Assembly: GCA_002309915.1 (NCBI GenBank)
Contig: DBYT01000097.1
Coordinates: forward strand, 1 to 12,219
Reading direction: 5' to 3'
DNA length: 12,219 nucleotides
From: Bacteroidales bacterium UBA1179
GTDB lineage: Bacteria; Bacteroidota; Bacteroidia; Bacteroidales; Bacteroidaceae
The first letter of the stretch is position 1. Each line of letters begins with the position of its first letter. Below are positions 7,194 through 12,219 of the stretch, one piece after another. The notes below the pieces were generated by a model. It was given only the letters and a program-made list of their open reading frames with translations. It was not told the origin of the DNA and made no database searches. The translations under genes and the position numbers were made by a program.

Positions 7194-8745
7194 AAACAAA
7201 AACGGCACACTGCTCTGGGTCGATGATGAGATTGACCTGCTCAGAGCCCACATCATGTTCCTTGAGAACAAGGGATATGAGGTGGATACCGTAACCAACG
7301 GCCACGACGCACTGGATATGTGTCGTGAGCGTCAGTACGACCTGGTGCTTTTGGATGAGCACATGGTAGGTATGAGCGGTCTTGAGACGCTGTCCCACAT
7401 CAAGGAGATTGACCCCAACATCCCCGTCGTCATGGTGACCAAGAGTGAGGAGGAGAACATCATGGACCAGGCCATCGGCTCCAAGATAGCCGACTACCTG
7501 ATCAAGCCGGTCCACCCCAACCAGATCCTGCTGTCACTCAAGAAGAACATCCACAAACGCGACATAGTAACCGCCGAGACCGACCGCAACTATCAGCAGA
7601 ACTTCGGGCGTCTGAGCATGCAGATAAATGACTCCCTTACAGCCGATGACTGGATCGAGGTCTACCGCCAGCTGGTTTATTGGGAACTCGAACTTAAGGA
7701 GGCCGACAGTTCCATGCACGACATGCTCAAGATGCAGAAAACCGAGGCCAACGCGGCCTTCGCCAAGTTCATCCGCCGCAACTACATGGAGTGGATGAAA
7801 GACCGCGAAAAGAGTCCGGTTATGAGTCCCGACCTCTTCAAGAAGTTTGTATTCCCCGCTTTGGACAGCGGCGAGAAACTGTTCCTGATTGTAATGGACA
7901 ACTTCCGTTATGACCAGTGGCGCACACTCAGCCAGGAACTTGCCGAGCTTTTCACCTTCGATGAGCAGCTCTACTACAGCATACTGCCCACCGCAACCCA
8001 GTACTCCCGCAACGCAATCTTCTCAGGTCTCATGCCCGAACAGATAAGCCGTATGTTCCCCGACCTGTGGGTCGATGAGGACTCCGAGGAGGGCAAGAAC
8101 ATAAACGAGTCGCCTCTTATAAAGACACAGATAGACCGCTACCGCCGCAAGGATACATTCTCATACAACAAGGTGAACGACTCCGCATCGGCCGAAAAAC
8201 TGATGAGCCAGTTCAATAATCTGCTTCAGAATGACCTGAACGTAGTGGTAGTAAACTTCATTGACATACTGTCGCACTCCAAGACCGATTCACGAATGAT
8301 GCGTGAACTGGCCAATGACGAGGCGGCATACCGCAGTCTGATCCTGTCATGGTTCCGCCACTCCAGCGTACGTGAACTGTTCCGCTCAATGGCTGCCACC
8401 GGACGCAAGGTGATGATAACCACCGACCACGGCAGTATAATGGTGAATCACGCCGTCAAGATAGCAGGAGACCGTACCACCAACACCAACCTGCGCTACA
8501 AACTGGGCAAGAACCTGGGATTCAACCCCAAGGAGGTATATGAGATAAGCGAGCCGCTCAAGGCCCACCTGCCCTCACCCAACGTGAGCACTTCATACAT
8601 CTTCTGCACCGAGGCGGATTACTTTGTATATCAGAACAACTTCAACAACTACGCATCATTCTACAAGGAGACCTTCCAGCACGGAGGCGTATCGCTTGAA
8701 GAGATGATAATACCTTTCATAACACTTAATCCGAAGAAAAAATGA
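7180..8745 (+). CDS. porX: PorX: response regulator fused to a PglZ-type phosphodiesterase domain
   Basis: The 521-residue product is close to the size of known PorX proteins. ATG 7180 is chosen because MEKTENKNGTLLWVDDE begins the receiver directly; a frame from 7138 would lie wholly inside porW. Receiver, residues 10-125: acidic D15/D16, phosphoacceptor D59 (LVLLDEHM), switch T87 and K109 (LIKPV). A helical linker follows, then an alkaline-phosphatase-fold PglZ domain with D240 (IVMDNFRYDQW), T271 (PTATQYSRNAIFSG), D362 and H366 (NFIDILSHS), D416-H417 (TTDHGS) and H501 (QHGGVSLEEMIIP). These sit where the zinc ligands and nucleophile threonine are expected. In P. gingivalis, PorX is partnered with the kinase PorY, controls type IX secretion genes, and its effector domain hydrolyses cyclic oligonucleotides; the same is inferred here. 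No porY is in the window. The stop overlaps tsaE (ATGA), implying coupled translation. Confidence 0.95.
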   Translation: MEKTENKNGTLLWVDDEIDLLRAHIMFLENKGYEVDTVTNGHDALDMCRERQYDLVLLDEHMVGMSGLETLSHIKEIDPNIPVVMVTKSEEENIMDQAIGSKIADYLIKPVHPNQILLSLKKNIHKRDIVTAETDRNYQQNFGRLSMQINDSLTADDWIEVYRQLVYWELELKEADSSMHDMLKMQKTEANAAFAKFIRRNYMEWMKDREKSPVMSPDLFKKFVFPALDSGEKLFLIVMDNFRYDQWRTLSQELAELFTFDEQLYYSILPTATQYSRNAIFSGLMPEQISRMFPDLWVDEDSEEGKNINESPLIKTQIDRYRRKDTFSYNKVNDSASAEKLMSQFNNLLQNDLNVVVVNFIDILSHSKTDSRMMRELANDEAAYRSLILSWFRHSSVRELFRSMAATGRKVMITTDHGSIMVNHAVKIAGDRTTNTNLRYKLGKNLGFNPKEVYEISEPLKAHLPSPNVSTSYIFCTEADYFVYQNNFNNYASFYKETFQHGGVSLEEMIIPFITLNPKKK

Positions 8746-9155
8746 CAATCACAATAAAAGACCTTGACCATATTGAAGAGGCAGCCCGCGAGTTTATCGG
8801 TCAGATGGGCGATGACACCGTATTCGCTTTCTACGGTAAGATGGGTGCCGGCAAAACCACATTCATCAAGGCACTGTGCAAACTGCTCGGAGTTGAGGAT
8901 GAGGTCAACTCACCCACCTTTGCCATAATCAACGAGTACCGCTCCGAGACCACGGCCGAACTCATATACCACTTTGACTTTTACCGCATCAAAAAACTCG
9001 AGGAAGTCTATGACCTTGGGTATGAGGATTATTTCTACAGCGGAGCCCTCTGCTTCATCGAGTGGCCCGAGCTGGTGGAGGAACTGCTTCCTCTGGATGC
9101 AAAAAAAGTAACCATCACCGAGAACAGTGATGGTTCCAGAACAATTACTCTGTAA
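8742..9155 (+). CDS. tsaE: tRNA t6A synthesis ATPase TsaE
   Basis: The 137-residue product is the usual size for TsaE (formerly YjeE). Walker A is G32-KMGAGKTT (K38, T39). The switch-like SPTF motif is at 57-60 (VNSPTFAIINEY), followed by HFDFYRI with D79 and the family signature FIEWPE with E107 and W108. TsaE is the P-loop ATPase that works with TsaB and TsaD in the cytoplasm to make N6-threonylcarbamoyladenosine at A37 of ANN-decoding tRNAs, and it is normally essential. It starts within the last codons of porX (ATGA overlap) and ends 6 nt from the convergent stop at 9162. Its last 18 codons also carry an inverted repeat that looks like the terminator of the opposite operon. The porX-tsaE neighbourhood is, from memory, common in Bacteroidota and probably reflects shared transcription rather than shared function. 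Confidence 0.96.
   Translation: MTITIKDLDHIEEAAREFIGQMGDDTVFAFYGKMGAGKTTFIKALCKLLGVEDEVNSPTFAIINEYRSETTAELIYHFDFYRIKKLEEVYDLGYEDYFYSGALCFIEWPELVEELLPLDAKKVTITENSDGSRTITL
9101..9135 (-). terminator. Intrinsic terminator of the dnaE-trxA operon, inside tsaE
   Basis: AACCATCAC (9110-9118) and GTGATGGTT (9127-9135) form a perfect 9-bp inverted repeat with an 8-nt loop. Read on the minus strand, the hairpin is followed after two bases by seven T's (A7 at 9101-9107 on the plus strand), the classic intrinsic terminator order. In the plus direction no T tract follows, so it should act only on minus-strand transcripts. It begins 27 nt past the stop of the last minus-strand gene and lies wholly within tsaE codons. 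Confidence 0.72.
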
Positions 9156-9161
9156 GACAGA

Positions 9162-9488
9162 TTATTCCCCCAGGGAGTCCACGTAATCGGCTTCAGCCTC
9201 GACGATGAGTATGATTTCATCGGCCGGGAATGAGCCGATTTTGTCCTTCTTTGCCTCTTTGATGATATATGCAACAAGTGCATCATTGTCAATGTCAATG
9301 CATCCGTCCGCATCGGGCTCCTGATCCAGCACGCCGCTGGTGGTGAAGTAGTCATTGATGACATCCAGCATGTAATAAAGGATATCGTCGGTATACTTCT
9401 CCTTCAGGTCCTGCGGCAGCGTATTCTTGATGTATTCGACGGTCTTCTGATCGTCGATGTCATCCTCAAGGAACTCATCCTGTGCCAT
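9162..9488 (-). CDS. Hypothetical acidic protein, last gene of the dnaE-trxA operon
   Basis: The 108-residue product, MAQDEFLEDDIDDQKTVEYI..., has no recognised family. It has 30 Asp/Glu against 8 Lys and no Arg, so it is strongly acidic. Predicted helices flank YYMLDVINDYF and ALVAYIIKEAKKD, with an acidic segment PDADGCIDIDNDAL between them that superficially recalls a calcium loop but does not fit the EF-hand spacing. There is no signal peptide or membrane segment, so it is a soluble cytoplasmic protein. The start codon lies 2 nt downstream of the trxA stop, which implies translational coupling and an expression level tied to thioredoxin. The frame is accepted because of this tight packing, its codon use, and a plausible terminator just beyond its stop. 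A DNA-mimic role can be imagined from the charge alone, but nothing else supports it. Confidence 0.82.
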   Translation of the reverse strand: MAQDEFLEDDIDDQKTVEYIKNTLPQDLKEKYTDDILYYMLDVINDYFTTSGVLDQEPDADGCIDIDNDALVAYIIKEAKKDKIGSFPADEIILIVEAEADYVDSLGE

Positions 9489-9490
9489 AA

Positions 9491-9805
9491 TCAGAGCAGT
9501 GCGTTAAGTTTATCCTGATAAACGTTCTTCATGGCCAGGCCGACAACACGGTCTACCTCCTTGCCATCCTTTAAGAACACTACAGTAGGAACGTTCATGA
9601 TTCCGAACTGCTCGGTAAGCTCATCGTTCTCCTCTATATCGCACTTGCCAATGATAGCCTTGCCGTCATACTCGGCTGCAATCTCCTCGATGATGGGTCC
9701 CAGACGCTTGCAGGGTCCGCACCATGTAGCCCAGAAATCAACGAGCACGGGTTTGCCCTGCTGCTTGATCTCATCAAAATTCTGACTGGTAATTTCCAAT
9801 TCCAT
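9491..9805 (-). CDS. trxA: Thioredoxin
   Basis: The 104-residue single-domain protein has the canonical active site W28-C29-G30-P31-C32-K33 after VDFWAT, the buried D23, and the cis-proline P73 in NVPTVVFLKDGKE. It is standard thioredoxin length and has no signal peptide, so it is the cytoplasmic dithiol reductant that keeps ribonucleotide reductase, peroxiredoxins and other targets reduced, recharged by thioredoxin reductase. A third cysteine (C55, in GKCDIEEN) lies outside the active site. The ATG at 9805 is 11 nt after the dnaE stop, and the next gene begins 2 nt after its own stop. It therefore probably depends on read-through from dnaE or on a promoter inside the dnaE 3' end; I saw no clear TAnnTTTG box there. 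Confidence 0.97.
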   Translation of the reverse strand: MELEITSQNFDEIKQQGKPVLVDFWATWCGPCKRLGPIIEEIAAEYDGKAIIGKCDIEENDELTEQFGIMNVPTVVFLKDGKEVDRVVGLAMKNVYQDKLNALL

Positions 9806-9816
9806 AATGTTGGTGT

Positions 9817-12219
9817 TTATTGGTTGAATGTATAATTGATTGTCTCTCTCTTCTTTAAATAATCCATAAGTTCCTGAGTCACTGTTATCCTTCTGGTGGC
9901 CGATGACAGCGACACCTTGTTATCGGGTGACGTCAGGTCAGTAAAGATAAACTTGAGCGTGGTCTTGCCCTCGGTTCCGGTAAGCGTATCCAGATCACTG
10001 ACAAACTCCTTGTCAAGTTCTGATAAGGGCATGGTAAGCGTTATGGAACTGATGGCGGTATCCTTGACATCCTGCAGCAACTCGATTGAGTTGATTACAA
10101 GATCCACCCTCTCGGGAGCGTACTTGTAGGGCTGGCACTTGGCCTTGATAAAGAGGTAATTGCCCTCTTTCATCATATTGGCCCACTTGAGCCACGGTTC
10201 TCCGAACAGGGCTATCTCCGATGAACCCGTAAAGTCCTCAATCCGGGTAAATCCGCAGGGCTTTCCGGTCTTGGTGCGCGTCTCACGTACACCTGTCACC
10301 ACACCACCCATTATAAGATCCTTGTTGACCAGAGCCTGACGGTCCTCAAGTTGTGTGATACCGACGTTGCACACGTTCTCCAGGATAACCCTGTATTCAT
10401 CAAGCGGATGAGCTGACAGATAGATTCCCACCAACTCCTTCTCCTTGTTGAGACGCTCCAGCAGAGGCCACTCGGCAGCATCCGGGATGGCAGGTGTGGC
10501 AATCAGATCCGTGTGACCCAAATCACCGAACAGTGAGAACTGTGACTCCATACGGTCCGTCTGGTACTTGGTTCCGTAACGCACCAGCACATCACTGAAC
10601 ACCTCGTTCTTGCCACAGGGCTGCACGAACTGCTCGCGTCTTATCTCGGAGAAGCAGTCAAACGCACCCGCCATGGCCAGGTTCTCTATGTTCTTGCGGT
10701 TGCAGGCGCTCAGGTTCACGCGCTGCACAAAGTCAAATATGCTCTTGTACGGTCCGTTTGCCTTTCGCTCGCTTACAATGGCCGATACCGCATTCTCGCC
10801 CACTCCCTTGACCGATGCCATACCAAAGCGGATATCGCCCTTGGCGTTGACACCGAACCGCGGCACACTCTCGTTCACATCGGGCCCAAGTACGTTTATG
10901 CCCATGGCCTTGCACTCGTCCATGAGTTTGGTCACTTCAGTGATATCACCGGCACGGCTAAGCACCGCAGCCATATACTGTGACGGGTAGTTGGCCTTGA
11001 GGTATGCGGTCTGGTAAGCCACCCATGAGTAGCATGTGGCGTGTGACTTGTTGAAGGCGTATGATGCGAACTTCTCCCAGTCGGCCCATATCTTTTCAAG
11101 TACCTTGGGGTCATGACCGTTGGCCTTACCGCCCTCTATGAACTTGGGTTTGAGATGATCCAGCTTGTCCTTGAGTTTCTTACCCATGGCCTTACGCAGG
11201 GTATCACTCTCACCGCGGGTAAAGTTGGCAAGGAGTCGTGACAGCAACATGACCTGCTCCTGATATACGGTGATGCCGTAGGTATCCTTAAGATATTTCT
11301 CCATGACCGGAATATCATACTCGATAGGCTTGCGGCCCAGCTTACGGTCAATGAAGTCTGGAATGTAATCCATAGGTCCCGGACGATAGAGGGCGTTCAT
11401 GGCTATGAGGTCCTCAAACACACCCGGCTGAAGCTCGCGCAGGTATTTCTGCATACCGGGCGATTCAAACTGGAACGTTCCTATGGTTCGGCCCTCACAG
11501 TAGAGCTGGAAGGTCTTGGGGTCATCTATGGGTATGGTATCGATGTTGAGGTCAATACCAAGGCTTGTCTTTATGTTCTCAACGGCCTCCTTGATGATGG
11601 AGAGGGTCTTAAGTCCCAGGAAGTCCATCTTGATAAGGCCGGTATCCTCAATCACGCTACCTTCATACTGTGTTACCAGCAGGCGGTCACCGGTATCCTT
11701 ATCGGTAGCCCACGATACAGGCACCCAGTCGGTTACGTCATCACGGCAGATGATGGTACCGCAGGCATGAACGCCGGTGCCGCGTACGTTACCCTCAAGC
11801 ATCTTGGCGAACTTGATGGTGTTGCGCAGACGCTCATCCTCAGATACCGCGGCCTGCTGCAGTTCCGGCACGCACTCCAGCACGTTGTTCAGGTTCATCT
11901 TGCGAGGCTTTCCGTTGGCATCATCGGGCAGACGGTCAGGGATAGCCTTACAGAGGTTGTTGGATATATCCAGCGGAACCTCAAGCACACGGGCCACATC
12001 CTTGATGGCCATCTTGGTAGCCATGGTGCCGTAGGTGATGATATGGGCCACCTTCTCCTTTCCGTACTTCTCGGTCACCCACTGAAGCACGCGGCCGCGG
12101 CCGTCATCGTCAAAGTCCACATCGATATCAGGGAGTGATATACGGTCCGGGTTGAGGAAACGCTCAAACAGCAGGTCATACTTGATGGGATCAATCTGGG
12201 TGATACCCAGGCAGTATGC
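9817..12219 (-). CDS. dnaE: DNA polymerase III alpha subunit, C-terminal 800 residues (5' end off window)
   Basis: The frame runs unbroken from the right window edge to TAA at 9817-9819, so the N-terminal PHP domain and the first polymerase segments are outside. An apparent GTG start at 12120 is only an internal valine. Visible residue 1 is Ala of AYCLGITQIDP. The family C polymerase signature LPDIDVDFDDDGR lies at 29-41, with catalytic Asp at visible 33 and 35. The third catalytic Asp is at 199 in GLIKMDFLGLKTLSII. Then follow YRPGPMDYIPDF (about 279), VYQEQVMLLSRLLANFTRG, a helix-hairpin-helix near 469 (VKGVGENAVSAIV), and an OB-fold near 633-700 (LIMGGVVTGVRETRTKTG, IEDFTGSSEIALF). This is the replicative polymerase core, active with the beta clamp and clamp loader. 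It heads an operon with trxA and the acidic protein; its promoter is off the window. Confidence 0.98.
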   Translation of the reverse strand, partial: AYCLGITQIDPIKYDLLFERFLNPDRISLPDIDVDFDDDGRGRVLQWVTEKYGKEKVAHIITYGTMATKMAIKDVARVLEVPLDISNNLCKAIPDRLPDDANGKPRKMNLNNVLECVPELQQAAVSEDERLRNTIKFAKMLEGNVRGTGVHACGTIICRDDVTDWVPVSWATDKDTGDRLLVTQYEGSVIEDTGLIKMDFLGLKTLSIIKEAVENIKTSLGIDLNIDTIPIDDPKTFQLYCEGRTIGTFQFESPGMQKYLRELQPGVFEDLIAMNALYRPGPMDYIPDFIDRKLGRKPIEYDIPVMEKYLKDTYGITVYQEQVMLLSRLLANFTRGESDTLRKAMGKKLKDKLDHLKPKFIEGGKANGHDPKVLEKIWADWEKFASYAFNKSHATCYSWVAYQTAYLKANYPSQYMAAVLSRAGDITEVTKLMDECKAMGINVLGPDVNESVPRFGVNAKGDIRFGMASVKGVGENAVSAIVSERKANGPYKSIFDFVQRVNLSACNRKNIENLAMAGAFDCFSEIRREQFVQPCGKNEVFSDVLVRYGTKYQTDRMESQFSLFGDLGHTDLIATPAIPDAAEWPLLERLNKEKELVGIYLSAHPLDEYRVILENVCNVGITQLEDRQALVNKDLIMGGVVTGVRETRTKTGKPCGFTRIEDFTGSSEIALFGEPWLKWANMMKEGNYLFIKAKCQPYKYAPERVDLVINSIELLQDVKDTAISSITLTMPLSELDKEFVSDLDTLTGTEGKTTLKFIFTDLTSPDNKVSLSSATRRITVTQELMDYLKKRETINYTFNQ

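Noticed and set aside
9101..9135. Reading the tsaE hairpin as the terminator of the porW operon
   Set aside because: On the plus strand the hairpin comes before the tsaE stop and no T tract follows; the T tract exists only on the minus strand.
12118..12120. GTG as the true start of dnaE
   Set aside because: The frame continues upstream to the window edge with conserved polymerase sequence (FERFLNPDRISLPDID), so the GTG is an internal valine.

Overview
The window looks like chromosomal DNA from a member of the order Bacteroidales (phylum Bacteroidota). The evidence is a PorX-type response regulator, a SprE/PorW-type TPR lipoprotein, a large regulatory-domain-plus-beta-barrel outer membrane protein, and promoters of the Bacteroidota form (upstream TTG, then TAnnTTTG about 20 bp later) with little Shine-Dalgarno signal. 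The family cannot be fixed from this sequence. No phage, insertion sequence, CRISPR array or cargo island is visible.

Layout, left to right. Positions 1-2642 (minus) hold the N-terminal 880 residues of an outer membrane beta-barrel protein whose 3' end is off the window. Divergent from it are three separately promoted plus-strand units: a cysteine-rich 119-residue protein with a nearly leaderless start (2736-3095), a small exported beta-sandwich protein (3167-3667), and tRNA-Pro(GGG) (3750-3825) with its own promoter and intrinsic terminator. Right after that terminator lies an inverted pair of 32-bp arms built of AATT-containing heptamers (3867-3948).

Positions 3998-9155 (plus) form a tightly packed four-gene operon: a small membrane-anchored protein with a CCG-x-H-x2-C motif, a 929-residue TPR lipoprotein of the PorW/SprE type, PorX (response regulator receiver fused to a PglZ-type phosphodiesterase domain), and TsaE (the ATPase of tRNA t6A synthesis). 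The genes are 4 nt apart or overlap. In Porphyromonas and Flavobacterium, PorX and PorW/SprE are needed for type IX secretion or gliding, so this is the main signalling and secretion locus of the window.

The right end (minus) is a convergent operon running dnaE (partial), trxA, small acidic protein, with 11-nt and 2-nt gaps. Its intrinsic terminator appears to lie inside the 3' coding end of tsaE, because the convergent stop codons are only 6 nt apart.

There is no gene-free stretch longer than about 175 bases. The points most worth following are the PorW/PorX locus with its unnamed first gene, the heptamer inverted repeat whose arms pair fully only in minus-strand RNA, the terminator embedded in tsaE, and the near-leaderless cysteine-rich gene.
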